Of a stretch of DNA of 64,000 nucleotides, positions 1 to 9,766 are shown one piece after another (position 1 is the first letter of the stretch; every line of letters begins with the position of its first letter). The notes beneath the pieces were generated by a model, which made no database searches, had not been told where the DNA came from, and saw only the letters and a list, made by a program, of their open reading frames with translations. The stretch is from an uncultured Prevotellaceae bacterium (GTDB lineage: Bacteria > Bacteroidota > Bacteroidia > Bacteroidales > Bacteroidaceae), in the NCBI GenBank assembly GCA_947305005.1, contig CAMZCM010000005.1:1-64000 (forward strand), given 5' to 3'. A program made the position numbers and the translations under genes.

Positions 1-824
1 CGGAACTTGGCAATCTCCATGAAGTAGTTGCCACCGATGCCCATGTAGAACTTGATTTTCTTGGCGGCGAGGTCAACATCTACGCCGGCGTTAATGAGTT
101 GCTCCAGATATTCCTTACCCCATGCCAGTGCATAGCCAAGCTCTTGATAGACGTAGGCGCCACTGTTGCACAGAAGGTCGCTGTGTACCATCACGCAACG
201 CAGGTTGGGATAATCCTTCAGCTTCTCCACGAGTTTGGGCATGTCGGGCAACAGCATCGTAGTGTCCTTGCCCTTCATGAGCATTCGCTCAATGGGGTCA
301 AAGCCGATGCCGCCGACGATTTTCTCCTTGTCGTAGCCTTTCTTCTCGTAGTAGGCCACAAGAATGTCTGCCAGCTCCAGCACGTGACGCTGACAGGTGC
401 GGAAGCTTACTTCCACACAGTCGCAGTAGATGCCATCGAGAAGCGTCTCGATGAATTCCTTGCTCACCTTCTCGCCGGGGATGCGGAAGCCGAGGGAGTC
501 AATGCCTTTGTTCAGGATGTCCAAAGCCTTGGTGTTGGCCTCCTTGGGGTCGTTGGCAACGATGTTCTGGCGAACATACCAAACATTGTTGTCCTTTTTG
601 TTGCCGCGCACGAAGGGGAACTCGCCCGGGAGGGCGTTGACGGTGGGCAATTTGTCCACGTCTTCCTTCAAGTAGAACGGCTGCATGGAGAAACCTTCAT
701 TGGTTCTCCAAACCATCTTCTTCTCGTAGTCAGCGCCCTTGAGGTCAACCTCAATCTTGTCACGCCATTCCTGACGTGTCGGGGCGGTGAAATCCGCGAA
801 GAGTTTTTCTTTACTATCTGCCAT
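1..824 (-). CDS. mutA: methylmalonyl-CoA mutase small (beta) subunit, 3' part outside window
   Basis: N-terminal 274 residues of the small subunit of methylmalonyl-CoA mutase, starting MADSKEKLFADFTAPTRQEW; the gene runs off the left edge. The segments VDLKGADYEKKMVWRTNEGF, FYLKEDVD and the TIM-barrel stretch with GIGFDPIER are typical of this subunit. In the family the beta subunit does not itself bind cobalamin but pairs with MutB, which isomerises succinyl-CoA and R-methylmalonyl-CoA on the propionate route. The start at 824 is the first ATG of the frame and lies below a good promoter (878-909). It is transcribed divergently from the transporter at 1023. The mutase requires cobamide, which links it to the cobamide uptake operon at 37-43 kb (inference). 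Identity is secure; completeness of the gene cannot be judged. Confidence 0.9.
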   Translation of the reverse strand, partial: MADSKEKLFADFTAPTRQEWRDKIEVDLKGADYEKKMVWRTNEGFSMQPFYLKEDVDKLPTVNALPGEFPFVRGNKKDNNVWYVRQNIVANDPKEANTKALDILNKGIDSLGFRIPGEKVSKEFIETLLDGIYCDCVEVSFRTCQRHVLELADILVAYYEKKGYDKEKIVGGIGFDPIERMLMKGKDTTMLLPDMPKLVEKLKDYPNLRCVMVHSDLLCNSGAYVYQELGYALAWGKEYLEQLINAGVDVDLAAKKIKFYMGIGGNYFMEIAKF

Positions 825-877
825 AAAATATAAAAGTGAAAATGTAGAATATAAGGTTTTAATGTATTAAAAGCGAA

Positions 878-909
878 CAAAGGTAGCAAAGTTTGTCTTT
901 GCGTCCAAA
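878..909 (-). promoter_or_regulatory. promoter of mutA
   Basis: On the minus strand a TTTG (-33 element, 909-906) is followed after 20 bp by TACCTTTG (-7 element, 885-878), the primary Bacteroidetes promoter pattern. It lies about 54 bp above the mutA start codon. Confidence 0.7.
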
Positions 910-980
910 TTTGTGGATAGAAAAGACGTTAAAGAGATGCTTTTTAGAACTTTTTCATCGTCTGTTTGCATAATAATCCG

Positions 981-988
981 TACCTTTG
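981..988 (+). promoter_or_regulatory. -7 element of the AspT/YidE-type transporter promoter
   Basis: TACCTTTG, a perfect Bacteroidetes -7 element. A TTTG exists only 12 bp upstream, so the -33 element is weak. The element shows that transcription starts just before 1000, so a longer reading frame opening at 966 would start upstream of its own promoter; the ATG at 1023 is therefore the likely start. Confidence 0.6.
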
Positions 989-1022
989 CCCCGTATTTTG
1001 TCAAACAAAGCATTCATTACAC

Positions 1023-2735
1023 ATGGAATGGTTAATTAACCTTTTCACCAACACGGACTCCATCGCTCATATCGTGGTGCTCTATTCGTTGGTCATCGCC
1101 ATCGGTCTTTCCTTGGGACGCCTGAAATTGTTCGGCATCTCATTAGGTGTCACCTTCGTGCTCTTCGTAGGTATCTTGGCCGGTCATATAGGTTTTACGG
1201 GAACCCCGGAGGTGCTGAACTACGTGCAGGACTTCGGCCTTATCCTATTCGTCTATTGCATTGGTTTACAGGTGGGACCGGGCTTCTTTGAGAGCTTTGC
1301 CAAAGGTGGCATCACGGCCAATATGCTGGCAGTGGGTATTGTAGCCCTGAACATCGTCACCATGCTGGCTCTTTACTTTATTCTTTTCTACGATCCTTCT
1401 ATCAAGGGCGGTGAAAACGTCTGGAACCTCAGCATGATGACAGGCGTGCTCTGCGGAGCTATTACCAACACGCCGGGCCTTGGTGCTGCATCGGAAGCGG
1501 TTGCCTCTATCTATAAGGGTGCAGCCCATATTCCTCAGATTGCTTCTGGTTATGCCTGTGCCTATCCGTTGGGTGTCGTAGGTATCATTGGCGCCATCAT
1601 CGCTATTCGCTACATCTGCCGTATCAGTTTGCAGAAAGAGGAGGAGCAGATAGAACGGGAGATGAATGAGAATCCTCATGCTAAACCCCACCGTATGACA
1701 CTTCGCGCAGAGAATAAGGCTTTGGATGGTCGTACGATTCTTCAGATCCGCGATTTCTTGGGCCGTAACTTTGTCTGCTCACGTTTCCTGCACGAAGGGC
1801 ACGTCAGCATCCCCACCCGCGATACTGTAATCAGTATGGGCGACCTAATGTATGTCACCTGTGCCGAGGATGACTGGGAAGCACTCTCTGCTTTCATCGG
1901 TCCCGTGGATCATGTGGAATGGGAAGAACAGGATGTGCCGATGGTTTCCAAGAACGTGCTGGTGACTCAGCCGAACATCAACGGCAAGACCTTTGGTCAG
2001 CTGCATTTCAGTTCCGTCTATGGTGTCAACGTGACGCGCATCTTGCGTAATGGCATGAATCTTTTCGCAGACCGCAACCTGCGTATTCAGATTGGCGACA
2101 AACTGGTTTGTGTAGGTCCTGAGGACGCTGTGGAACGTGTCGCTACCATGCTGGGTAACGAGGTGAAGCGCCTTGACCATCCTAACCTCTCTGCCATCTT
2201 CATCGGCATTGTCGTGGGTATCGTCTTCGGAATGATGCCTATCGCCATTCCTGGCGTGCCGACGCCCGTGAAGCTGGGTCTTGCCGGTGGTCCGCTTATC
2301 ATCGCGATTCTCATTGGCCGCTTCGGTTACAAAGCCCATCTGGTTTCCTATACCACGACCTCTGCCAACCTGATGCTTCGTGAGTTCGGCCTTGCCCTGT
2401 TCCTTGCCTCTGTGGGCATCAAGGCTGGTGCCACTTTCTGGCAAACGGTTACCGTAGGAGACGGCCTCACCTATGTCTGGGCGGGTTTCCTGATTACCAT
2501 TATTCCCATCCTGATTATCGGTGTTCTCGCTCGTCTGCGTTATAAGATAAATTACTTCACGCTGATGGGTCTTATTGCCGGTGCTACCACTGATCCGCCA
2601 GCCCTGGCTTACGCGAATCAGACAGCGAATAACGATGCTCCTGCCGTAGGTTACAGCACCGTTTATCCTCTCTGTATGTTCCTGCGCATTCTCACCGCTC
2701 AGCTGATTATCCTGCTACTCTATAGCGTTGTCTAA
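1023..2735 (+). CDS. AspT/YidE/YbjL-type transporter with central TrkA-C (RCK_C) domains
   Basis: A 570-residue inner-membrane protein. Hydrophobic blocks at both ends (about residues 1-180 and 380-570) form the duplicated AspT-YidE-YbjL membrane domain, each half carrying the family [14 protein letters not shown] or [12 protein letters not shown] type motif. The soluble middle (about 190-370) has two RCK_C-like segments ([20 protein letters not shown] and [23 protein letters not shown]). The family includes the aspartate:alanine exchanger AspT, and Bacteroidetes members are simply called putative transporters, so the substrate is unknown; a dicarboxylate or amino acid is a guess. The start MEWLINLF was chosen over a frame opening at 966 because a promoter element (981-988) lies inside the longer version. 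It diverges from mutA and may share its metabolic context. Confidence 0.85.
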   Translation: MEWLINLFTNTDSIAHIVVLYSLVIAIGLSLGRLKLFGISLGVTFVLFVGILAGHIGFTGTPEVLNYVQDFGLILFVYCIGLQVGPGFFESFAKGGITANMLAVGIVALNIVTMLALYFILFYDPSIKGGENVWNLSMMTGVLCGAITNTPGLGAASEAVASIYKGAAHIPQIASGYACAYPLGVVGIIGAIIAIRYICRISLQKEEEQIEREMNENPHAKPHRMTLRAENKALDGRTILQIRDFLGRNFVCSRFLHEGHVSIPTRDTVISMGDLMYVTCAEDDWEALSAFIGPVDHVEWEEQDVPMVSKNVLVTQPNINGKTFGQLHFSSVYGVNVTRILRNGMNLFADRNLRIQIGDKLVCVGPEDAVERVATMLGNEVKRLDHPNLSAIFIGIVVGIVFGMMPIAIPGVPTPVKLGLAGGPLIIAILIGRFGYKAHLVSYTTTSANLMLREFGLALFLASVGIKAGATFWQTVTVGDGLTYVWAGFLITIIPILIIGVLARLRYKINYFTLMGLIAGATTDPPALAYANQTANNDAPAVGYSTVYPLCMFLRILTAQLIILLLYSVV

Positions 2736-2770
2736 CGCACTACGATAAATTGCGGAGCTAGGGAGGAAAT

Positions 2771-2794
2771 TTTGCGGAGCTACTGTTCCGCAAA
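2771..2794. terminator. hairpin between the convergent transporter and GT2 genes
   Basis: Perfect 8-bp stem TTTGCGGA/TCCGCAAA with an 8-base loop. It lies between two convergent genes. Neither side has a long T-run, so it may be a weak bidirectional terminator. A second partial copy of the word TTGCGGAGCTA sits at about 2749. Confidence 0.5.
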
Positions 2795-2831
2795 AAATGG
2801 ATGGTATAGAAGCTTGGAACAAAAGATTCTT

Positions 2832-3617
2832 TTATCTTTTGATAACGGCGCGAACAACGAACCACGCATGGGCGGCCAATGCCTTTCCCCAGCCATAGTG
2901 ATGGGCCATGAGCCGCAAGCGTTCCTTTAGAGAGCGTCGGTGATTTTTCGTGGTCATGCCTTCAGACAGATAGTCGGTCAGAATGAGATGGGTGTTATGA
3001 AGTGCCAAGCCACGTTGCTCCGCCCGACGCATCACACGAATACACCAGTCGTAATCAGCGGAGAAACGATAACGGAGGTTATAGAGTTCCGCACGGGCGA
3101 TATCCGTACGAACATAAAAACTCTGATGACAGACCAACATGCCGTATAAGAAACATTTGGATTTTAGATGCTCGGGGGCCTTCAGACGACGATGCCGAAG
3201 GAACTTGCCATCATTATCGACGAGGTCGGTCTCTCCGTAAACGACAGCAGCCCTACGTGTGGGGTTATAACGTGCTTCAATCTGTGCTGCCACGTTCGTC
3301 AAGACATTGTCATCATGGAACTTGTCACCAGCATTCAGGAAGATGATATAATCTCCTTTGGCTAACAGAAGAGCCTTGTTCATGGCATCGTATAACCCTT
3401 GATCTGGTTCTCGGACAAGCACAATGCTGTGAGGATGACGCTGGTCAGTATTATATTCCACATAACGATGGATCTCCGTCATCGTGTTGTCCGTAGAGCA
3501 ACCATCAATGATGAGATGCTCCACAGCTTCATGGGTCTGTGAGGCTACACTGCGAAGCGTCCGTGCTAACGTTTGACCGGCTTGATAGGTGACAGTGGCT
3601 ATGGTGAACTTAACCAT
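2832..3617 (-). CDS. family 2 glycosyltransferase
   Basis: A 261-residue GT2 (GT-A fold) enzyme. The N-terminus FTIATVTYQAGQTLARTLRSVASQ and the block HLIIDGCSTDNT are the nucleotide-sugar binding start of the family. VREPDQGLYDAMNKALLLAKGDYIIFLNAGD contains the conserved YDAMNKA segment and the acidic motif, here NAGD in place of DxD. It would transfer a sugar from a nucleotide donor, probably on a cell-surface polysaccharide or O-antigen; donor and acceptor cannot be read from sequence. It sits 20 bp below the GT4 gene in the same direction and has no promoter of its own, so the two form an operon. The spacer consists of ATTAAGG heptamer repeats. Confidence 0.88.
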   Translation of the reverse strand: MVKFTIATVTYQAGQTLARTLRSVASQTHEAVEHLIIDGCSTDNTMTEIHRYVEYNTDQRHPHSIVLVREPDQGLYDAMNKALLLAKGDYIIFLNAGDKFHDDNVLTNVAAQIEARYNPTRRAAVVYGETDLVDNDGKFLRHRRLKAPEHLKSKCFLYGMLVCHQSFYVRTDIARAELYNLRYRFSADYDWCIRVMRRAEQRGLALHNTHLILTDYLSEGMTTKNHRRSLKERLRLMAHHYGWGKALAAHAWFVVRAVIKR

Positions 3618-3655
3618 TTAGGATTAAGGATTAAGGATTACAGATTAAAGATTAG
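3618..3655. repeat. ATTAAGG heptamer array at the GT4/GT2 junction
   Basis: Copies of (G)ATTAAGG and variants (ATTACAG, ATTAAAG, ATTAGGG) in tandem. The array spans the intergenic gap and runs into the 3' end of the GT4 gene, encoding its last residues (IFNL) and its stop codon. Similar arrays occur near 4972, 13034 and 36481. Confidence 0.75.
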
Positions 3656-4891
3656 GGTTTCGTAGAGATCGATGTAATGACGGGTGACAGTCTCTTCGTT
3701 CCATGTAACAGAAGCCTTATGGGCTGCCGCTTCAGCTAACCGTTGGTGGTTCTCAGGTGCCAAGACGTAGGCGATGCCGTTGGCCAAGTCATCTGCATCC
3801 TGATAACGGGCAACATATCCGTTGACTTCATGGTCAATCATCTCAGGAATACCCCCGATGTGGAAGCCTACACAGGGTGTTCCAGAAGCCATCGCCTCCA
3901 TAATTGTGTTCGGAAGGTTCTCTTCCAAGGAAGGAGTCACGAAGAGATCCACCGCCTGATACAAAGCAGCCATGTCGGCCTCTTCTGTCAGATAGCCAAT
4001 CGTATGAATAGGGTAGGGGATATTGCGGGCTGTATGATCGGCCATCTGGCCTACAACCACTAATGTCGTCTCTTCGCGTAACGCCTGTAAACGCTCAGAT
4101 TTCAGTGCTGTCAGAAGATAGTCAAGGCCCTTACGTTCATTGGTTACCTTTTGGCAGGCAAAGAGGAGCAGATTTCCCTTTGCGGGAAGATGCAGACGGG
4201 CACGCGCCTCCTGCTGCGAGGCAGGATGGAACAGCGTGCTATTATAGGTGTTGGGAATGGAGAGAATGGTCTTTCCCTCAAGTAGCCTACTCTTACGTGC
4301 CTCTGCGGCAAGCCACTGACTGCAAGCAACGAAGGTAATAGGAGCACAAGAATAAGTCCGCAACTTCTGCTCAAAGACCTTCCAAGAGAGATCTTTGGAA
4401 CAGGGATAGTTGAGTTGTGGGCAATGATGGCAATGGGTTTGATAACGTTCGCAGTCACGGGCGTGATGACAAATGGAGGTACAGGGCCACATATCGTGCA
4501 TCGTCCATACCACAGGCTTACCGCTTTGCAGCACCTTCTTGAGCTGGGAGAGGGAGAGCAAGCCTTGGTTCACCCAATGCAAGTGGATGATGTCTGCTTC
4601 ACAGAACTCGGGAAGTTGGATGATGTCAACACCCGCATTGGCAATATCTACCGACCACAGCCCTTTACGCCGAAAGCCATTGGCGACCCAGATACAGAAA
4701 CGTTCCCATAAAAAAGAAAAACGCAGTCTTCTATGCTGGCGAAGCACAGAAGTGGTGACACGGTCACTCTGCTTGTCACGTACTAACATCTGGGCTTTTA
4801 TGCCATGACGATTCAAGGCACAGGTAAGACGTGAGGCGGCGATGGCCGCTCCACCCGTCATTTCGGAAGTATTGACAATAAGAATGCGCAT
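3638..4891 (-). CDS. family 4 glycosyltransferase (GT-B)
   Basis: A 417-residue GT4-type enzyme. The N-terminus MRILIVNTSEMTGGAAIAASRL is a GT-B acceptor domain start. The C-terminal half has the donor-site block VDLFVTPSLEENLPNTIMEAMASGTPCVGFHIGGIPEMI, with the conserved E(x7)E pattern. A cysteine/histidine-rich segment at about 145-175 (CTSICHHARDCERYQTHCHHCPQL) is seen in a sub-group of GT4 enzymes whose genes accompany GT2 genes in polysaccharide loci. The sugar is unknown. It heads the GT4-GT2 operon. The -7 element at 4900-4907 leaves a leader of only a few bases, so the mRNA may be nearly leaderless. Confidence 0.87.
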   Translation of the reverse strand: MRILIVNTSEMTGGAAIAASRLTCALNRHGIKAQMLVRDKQSDRVTTSVLRQHRRLRFSFLWERFCIWVANGFRRKGLWSVDIANAGVDIIQLPEFCEADIIHLHWVNQGLLSLSQLKKVLQSGKPVVWTMHDMWPCTSICHHARDCERYQTHCHHCPQLNYPCSKDLSWKVFEQKLRTYSCAPITFVACSQWLAAEARKSRLLEGKTILSIPNTYNSTLFHPASQQEARARLHLPAKGNLLLFACQKVTNERKGLDYLLTALKSERLQALREETTLVVVGQMADHTARNIPYPIHTIGYLTEEADMAALYQAVDLFVTPSLEENLPNTIMEAMASGTPCVGFHIGGIPEMIDHEVNGYVARYQDADDLANGIAYVLAPENHQRLAEAAAHKASVTWNEETVTRHYIDLYETLIFNL

Positions 4892-4899
4892 TTCGAGTA

Positions 4900-4907
4900 C
4901 AAAAGTA
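4900..4907 (-). promoter_or_regulatory. -7 element upstream of the GT4 gene
   Basis: TACTTTTG on the minus strand, ending 9 bp from the ATG at 4891. No clear -33 TTTG is seen; the upstream DNA is a GTGAAAA-type repeat tract. If used, the untranslated leader would be about 2-5 nt. Confidence 0.45.
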
Positions 4908-4998
4908 CAGAAAAAGTGAAAAAGGAAAGAGTGAAAAGTGAAAAATTCATTGAGAAAAGAGAAAAACTTTATTCTTTAATCTTTAATCTTTAATCTTT
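4908..4998. repeat. GTGAAAA-type tract followed by CTTTAAT heptamers
   Basis: A run of GTGAAAA/GAGAAAA words (about 4910-4968) followed by three to four copies of TCTTTAA (about 4972-4997), the reverse complement of the ATTAAAG heptamers found elsewhere in the window. It separates the GT4 gene from tRNA-Leu. Confidence 0.65.
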
Positions 4999-5002
4999 TT
5001 AC

Positions 5003-5010
5003 TACCTTTG
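5003..5010 (+). promoter_or_regulatory. -7 element of tRNA-Leu
   Basis: TACCTTTG, 13 bp before the first base of the mature tRNA. It appears to be the only promoter before the GH95 gene as well. Confidence 0.65.
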
Positions 5011-5023
5011 CGCCGCAATCCAC

Positions 5024-5109
5024 GCCCAGATGGTGGAATTGGTAGACACGAGGGACTTAAAATCCCTTGGCCAGTGATGGCCGTACGGGTTCGATTCCCG
5101 TTCCGGGCA
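5024..5109 (+). tRNA. tRNA-Leu (UAA anticodon)
   Basis: A class II tRNA. Acceptor GCCCAGA pairs with TCCGGGC (one A-C mismatch), the D-arm contains GGTAGACACG, the anticodon loop ACTTAAAAT reads UAA, the long variable arm TGGCCAGTGATGGCC follows, and the T-arm is ACGGGTTCGATTCCCGT. CCA is not encoded. The discriminator base is A5109. Confidence 0.95.
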
Positions 5110-5133
5110 CTTCCTTCAAAAACTAACTGACTT

Positions 5134-8100
5134 ATGAAAAAGATCTCCCGCTTAATGCTATGCGCATTATTGAGTATGGTGGGCTTCGTTGGAGCCTATG
5201 CCAGTGTATTCTCCACATCAGCAGAGACGGCCATCTATCACGCGATAAAATTCAAGGCCGGAACGGTCTATATTTCCGAAGGCGAAAATGTCGGCGACTT
5301 CCTTGTGACCAAGAGCGGTATTGATGCTCTATGGGCGCTCATTGGCGATGCCGAGAGTTTCAAGCTCATGAGTAAAAAAGGAAATTATGTAGGTGTAAAA
5401 CAATCCGGAAGTAATACGTTTTGCTGTACGGTAGCCTCTGATGCTTCTGCCACCGACTTCATATTGATCAGCAATGCCGACGGCTCGTATGAGATAGCAC
5501 GAAAGGGAACGCCCGGTACCACCTTTAACCCTTGGACAGGTTTAGCTGCTGGCAAGAATATCGGTTTCTGGAGTGCTGGTGACAATAACAATAAACTCAT
5601 GCTGATTAACGAGGCCGATTTTCCCGTCCTTGATTATAATACGGTCAATGGTGGTGAACGTCCTACGGACATCAGTCCCCTCAGCCTGTGGTATAACTTC
5701 CCCGCAACCCTCTCGGGCGTTGGCAATCCCTGGATGGAATACGGTCTGCCTATCGGAAACGGACAGGTTGGCGCTACACTCCTCGGTGGTGTGCTGCATG
5801 ATGAATATGTACTCAACGAAAAGACATTGTATAACGGTTCCCCAACAGACTGGGGTGAGCATGGTAAGTACGCCTGTCTGGGCAAAATCATAGTCGATGA
5901 CCTCAGTGAGATGGCTTCCGTGAAAGACAACTCAAAGCCTATTAACGACTATGTCCGTTATCTCGATATTGAGCAGGGCGTGGCTGGCGTGCGTTTTAGC
6001 AACGCTGCCGGCACTCGTTTCACTCGTCAGTACATTGCCTCAGCGCCTCACAAGGTGATTGCTGCTGAATATAAGGCTGAGGGGGATGAGAAACTTCACC
6101 TGCGCTTCAGCTTTACACCTGATGATTATATCAACGCTTCGAGCGTCGAATATAGTGACAATCGTGCTACCTTTGGCGGAAAGTTGAAGACCGTGAACTA
6201 CAGCACGGAAATGCGTGTGGTGGCCAACGGGGGTACGGTGACAGCCACGGAGAAAGGCATTGAAGTTGATGGTGCCAGCGAAGTGACACTTTATATGACA
6301 GCTGCAACGTCTTTCAATGATCTCACACCAACCTTGACAAAAGGTACACGCGCGCAAGTAGCTGCAGCTAACGCTGCCATCCTTGATGCGGCTGTGGCTG
6401 ATGGATGGGACAAGGTTTATGCAGATCATGTGGCACAGTTCTCAGAACTCATGGGACGTGTGAGCCTCCAATTAGGCAATGCTGCCAGTACGCTCATGAC
6501 CAACAAACTGGTGGATTACTATGCGACCTCCACCAACCGTGCGAAAGCCGACGGACTTTTCCTGGAACAGCTCTATTTCCAGTATGGCCGTTACTTGGAG
6601 ATTAGCTGTAACAACGTGCTCATCAATGCTCCTGCTAATCTGCAGGGTATCTGGAACGATGATTCTAATACCAGCTTCTGGCATTGCGACATACACACCG
6701 ATGTCAATGTGCAGATGAACTACTGGCCTGCAGAAGTCACGAACCTCAGTGAGATGCATCTGCCGTTCCTGAACAATATCATCAGCCTTGCTGGTGACAA
6801 CTATAACTTCCATACGCTGGCGCAGCGCTACAAGAGCAATGCGCGTGGTTGGATGATTGCCACAGAAACCAATATCTTCGGCGGTACCTCGACGTGGGAG
6901 GCTTTCAGAATCAAGACACTCGCGGCATGGTATTGCTCACACCTCTGGCAGCACTATTGCTACACGCTTGACCGAGATTTCCTCATTCGTGCTCTGCCTG
7001 TCATGCTTCGTGCCGCACAGTTCATTAAGGATATCAGCACGAAGGCCGATGATGGTACTTACTACGTAGCTGATGAATATTCTCCTGAACACGGTCCTGC
7101 CGGACACTCCACAGCTTTTGCTCAGCAGAATTCTGCCGAGGTCGTGCGTAGCGTCATTGAAGGGGCTGAGATATTAGGCAATGACTCGCCAATATCTGCC
7201 ATAGATCTTCAGGAGATGCGTAATTTCTGGGAGGTCCTTGACAAGGGACTTCACACCGAGACTTACAACGGTAAGACATGCCTCAAAGAATGGGCTGACC
7301 TCTCGCTTAACTCGCAAGGTGATGCTGCAGGTCATCGTCATCTGAGCCATCTCATGGCCCTCTATCCATACAATCAAGTATCGGCTTTCACTGATGATAC
7401 GCAAGAAAAGCGTCTCTATCAAGCAGCGGTAAACTCGTTGCTCGTGCGCAACGCCACCGATGTGACCGGTTGGTCAGGAGGATGGAAGGTGAACCTGTTT
7501 GCCCGCGCGCTTAGGGGAGCTGATGCACGCAACGTTTTTGCGCTCATGCTCAAGCACAGCCAAAGCTATGTCATTGCCATGTCTGGTCAAGGCGGTTGCT
7601 ACTACAACTTATGGGATGCCCATTCTCCTTTCCAGATTGATGGTAACTTCGGCTATACAGCGGGTGTGGCAGAGATGCTCTTGCAGAGCTATGATGGTAA
7701 TATCCATCTGCTTCCCGCACTGCCTACTTCAGCTTGGAGGAATGGTAGCATCAAGGGCCTCAAAGCCATCGGTGACTTCACTGTGGATCAAGAATGGGAC
7801 AGTAGAAAATTTGCCAGCGCGCGTATCGTAAACAATCAGGGACAACCTCTTACCGTTACTGTAGGGCTCATGCCGACAAAGTCAACGATTGCGGCTAAGG
7901 TCAACGGCGAGGAAGTACAGGTGACCACCAATTCCGATGGTAGTTTCACGATTCCGACCTCAACTGCTGGCGATGTCATTGAACTGACACCTGTACAGAT
8001 TCCTGATGCTGTTGGTGAAATACCTGCCGATGCTACCAACAGTTCAACGCGCCCTTTTGCCTATGACCTCAGTGGCCGTAAGGTCGCTGAGACACGGCCA

Positions 8101-8145
8101 GGCGGTGTCTATGTCCTCGAAAAACAAAAAATAGCCGTCAGATAA
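5134..8145 (+). CDS. GH95 alpha-L-fucosidase-type glycosidase with N-terminal ricin-like domain
   Basis: A 1003-residue exported enzyme. The signal peptide (about 1-24) is followed by a beta-trefoil-like region (about 25-165; [30 protein letters not shown]). The GH95 body starts with [15 protein letters not shown] and [14 protein letters not shown]. The catalytic barrel has [17 protein letters not shown] (about 525-540), [13 protein letters not shown] (about 732), [15 protein letters not shown] and [23 protein letters not shown] (about 830-850), all GH95 hallmarks. The family hydrolyses alpha-1,2-L-fucosyl linkages on mucin or milk glycans by inversion; some members act on galactose, so the substrate is not certain. 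The C-terminus carries [20 protein letters not shown], the sorting-like motif shared with other exported proteins here. It starts 24 bp after tRNA-Leu with no promoter of its own and ends in a strong terminator. Confidence 0.9.
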   Translation: MKKISRLMLCALLSMVGFVGAYASVFSTSAETAIYHAIKFKAGTVYISEGENVGDFLVTKSGIDALWALIGDAESFKLMSKKGNYVGVKQSGSNTFCCTVASDASATDFILISNADGSYEIARKGTPGTTFNPWTGLAAGKNIGFWSAGDNNNKLMLINEADFPVLDYNTVNGGERPTDISPLSLWYNFPATLSGVGNPWMEYGLPIGNGQVGATLLGGVLHDEYVLNEKTLYNGSPTDWGEHGKYACLGKIIVDDLSEMASVKDNSKPINDYVRYLDIEQGVAGVRFSNAAGTRFTRQYIASAPHKVIAAEYKAEGDEKLHLRFSFTPDDYINASSVEYSDNRATFGGKLKTVNYSTEMRVVANGGTVTATEKGIEVDGASEVTLYMTAATSFNDLTPTLTKGTRAQVAAANAAILDAAVADGWDKVYADHVAQFSELMGRVSLQLGNAASTLMTNKLVDYYATSTNRAKADGLFLEQLYFQYGRYLEISCNNVLINAPANLQGIWNDDSNTSFWHCDIHTDVNVQMNYWPAEVTNLSEMHLPFLNNIISLAGDNYNFHTLAQRYKSNARGWMIATETNIFGGTSTWEAFRIKTLAAWYCSHLWQHYCYTLDRDFLIRALPVMLRAAQFIKDISTKADDGTYYVADEYSPEHGPAGHSTAFAQQNSAEVVRSVIEGAEILGNDSPISAIDLQEMRNFWEVLDKGLHTETYNGKTCLKEWADLSLNSQGDAAGHRHLSHLMALYPYNQVSAFTDDTQEKRLYQAAVNSLLVRNATDVTGWSGGWKVNLFARALRGADARNVFALMLKHSQSYVIAMSGQGGCYYNLWDAHSPFQIDGNFGYTAGVAEMLLQSYDGNIHLLPALPTSAWRNGSIKGLKAIGDFTVDQEWDSRKFASARIVNNQGQPLTVTVGLMPTKSTIAAKVNGEEVQVTTNSDGSFTIPTSTAGDVIELTPVQIPDAVGEIPADATNSSTRPFAYDLSGRKVAETRPGGVYVLEKQKIAVR

Positions 8146-8151
8146 GAGAAG

Positions 8152-8186
8152 AAAAAGGGAATCGCCTATTAGACGATTCCCTTTTT
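8152..8186. terminator. bidirectional intrinsic terminator between GH95 and CoA-transferase genes
   Basis: Perfect 13-bp stem AAAAAGGGAATCG/CGATTCCCTTTTT with a 9-base loop. T-runs occur on both strands, serving the two convergent genes. Confidence 0.85.
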
Positions 8187-8204
8187 CTTTGCATTGAAGT
8201 GACT

Positions 8205-9716
8205 TTACTTGATGTACTCAGCCAGATCTGTCAAGCGCATATCACCTTTGCGCAGGAACGTGTCGTGCATGGCGAAAGCTGCGCTGAGGCAGTGGTGCGT
8301 ATGACCGCTGTACTTCTCTGCATACTTCAGATAATCGCGCAGCAGCGGTTGGTAGTCGGGATGAGCCACCTTGATTAACTCCTCAGCCTTCTCCATCGCA
8401 CACTTGCCACGGAGGTCTGCCACACCATATTCGGTGATGACAGCATCTACGAAGTGGCTGGTGTGGTCGATATGGCTGGCGAAAGGAACGATGCTGGAAA
8501 TAGCGCCACCCTTGGTGGTTGAACCGCAGGTGAAGATGCTGAGGTAGCTGTTGCAAGTGAAGTCAGCGCTACCGCCGATACCGTTCATCATTTTCGTACC
8601 GCAGATCTTGGTGCTGTTCACATGACCATAGATATCAGCCTCGATAGCCGTATTCAGGGAGCATACACCGATACGGGCGATAACCTCGGGGTTGTTGGAG
8701 ATTTCAGAGGGACGCAGTACCAGCTTATCCTTGAAGAAATCGATGTCATCATAGATACCTTTCAAGCATTCATTGGTTACGGTCAGTGAGCAGGCAGAAG
8801 CGCTCAGCACACGGCCTTCGCGCATGAGCTGTACAGGAGCATCCTGCAGCACCTCGGTATAGATGTTGAAGTTGGGCACTTCTGTGGAGTGACCGAGGGC
8901 GCCGAGTACTGCGTTGGCACCGCTACCGACTCCGCTCTGCAGGTTCAGGAAGGTGGGAGGTATTTTACCCTCGCGCATGTTCTGAACGAGGAAGTCGGCT
9001 ACGTTCTGACCAATCTTAGTGGTGATGGGGTCTGGATCCTTGAAAGCACGAGCTTCATCAGGGATATTACACTCGATGATACCCAGAATACGATCAGCAT
9101 CAACCTCTACGTAGGGCTTACCGATACGATCACTGGGCTTCGTGATATTAATCGGAGTGCGATAAGGATGGTACTCGATTTCATAGACATCATGCAAACC
9201 CTTGCTCTTCGGGCTGTGGAAAGCGTTGAGTTCTACGAAGATGCCACGCTTGGCTAGACGACACACCGTGGGGCTGATGCCGCCCGCAGCCGTGAGAAAG
9301 ATATGAGCCTTGGATCCATGAATCTCAACGTCGCAAGCTTCAATAATGGCCCAATCAACATCACCAAGGTAGCCCTGGCGAATCTGGGTAGCCATATTGG
9401 AGAGATTCAGGTCTGTATAGCGAATCTCATTCAGGTTGACATGCTTACGGAAGTCGGGATTGGTTGTATAGGGAGCACGCAAACCGATGGCCTGCTCATT
9501 TGCCAATACGCCATCGCAACTCTGACCCGTTGAGGCACCGGTAAAGATGTTGACCTTAAAAGGACGACCTGCTTCATGCTCTGCATGAGCTTTCTTTGCC
9601 ACCTCAGCTGTGACACATTTGGGCACGCCGGCAGGTGTGAAGCCCGAGAGGCCCAGCGTGTGGCCGTTCTCTATCAGCGCTGCGGCTTCAGCAGCTTGAA
9701 TACGCTTAATTTCCAT
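8205..9716 (-). CDS. acetyl-CoA hydrolase / succinyl-CoA:acetate CoA-transferase
   Basis: A 503-residue cytoplasmic enzyme of the acetyl-CoA hydrolase/CoA-transferase (class I, Cat1-like) family. It shows GHTLGLSGFTPAGVPK near the N-terminus, the GVGSGANAVLGALG loop and IYTEVLQDA, whose Glu fits the active-site glutamate that forms the thioester. The family moves CoA between acetate, succinate and propionate; in a propionate-forming Bacteroidales it most likely recycles succinyl-CoA or propionyl-CoA. ATG at 9716 (MEIKRIQAAEAAALIENG) was chosen: a longer frame opening at 9755 would begin inside a GC-rich hairpin and adds unconserved residues. It follows pckA in the same direction, separated by that hairpin, and could be read from the pckA promoter. 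Confidence 0.85.
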   Translation of the reverse strand: MEIKRIQAAEAAALIENGHTLGLSGFTPAGVPKCVTAEVAKKAHAEHEAGRPFKVNIFTGASTGQSCDGVLANEQAIGLRAPYTTNPDFRKHVNLNEIRYTDLNLSNMATQIRQGYLGDVDWAIIEACDVEIHGSKAHIFLTAAGGISPTVCRLAKRGIFVELNAFHSPKSKGLHDVYEIEYHPYRTPINITKPSDRIGKPYVEVDADRILGIIECNIPDEARAFKDPDPITTKIGQNVADFLVQNMREGKIPPTFLNLQSGVGSGANAVLGALGHSTEVPNFNIYTEVLQDAPVQLMREGRVLSASACSLTVTNECLKGIYDDIDFFKDKLVLRPSEISNNPEVIARIGVCSLNTAIEADIYGHVNSTKICGTKMMNGIGGSADFTCNSYLSIFTCGSTTKGGAISSIVPFASHIDHTSHFVDAVITEYGVADLRGKCAMEKAEELIKVAHPDYQPLLRDYLKYAEKYSGHTHHCLSAAFAMHDTFLRKGDMRLTDLAEYIK

Positions 9717-9736
9717 GTCTATCTGTCTTGGAATAA

Positions 9737-9766
9737 GCAACCCCGCAATCGACACTGCGGGGCTGC
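9737..9766 (-). other. GC-rich hairpin between pckA and the CoA-transferase gene
   Basis: Near-perfect 11-bp stem (CAGCCCCGCA/TGCGGGGTTG on the minus strand, one wobble). It is followed by TTATTCC rather than a T-run, so it could be a partial terminator, attenuator or mRNA-processing/stability stem setting the pckA:CoA-transferase ratio. No promoter is seen between it and the downstream start. Confidence 0.5.

Noticed and set aside
966..1022. N-terminal extension of the transporter starting at 966
   Set aside because: The -7 promoter element lies at 981-988, inside this extension, so it cannot be on the mRNA.
5024..5134. Genomic island integrated at tRNA-Leu
   Set aside because: No integrase, no repeat of the tRNA 3' end further on, and neighbours look like core or ordinary accessory genes.
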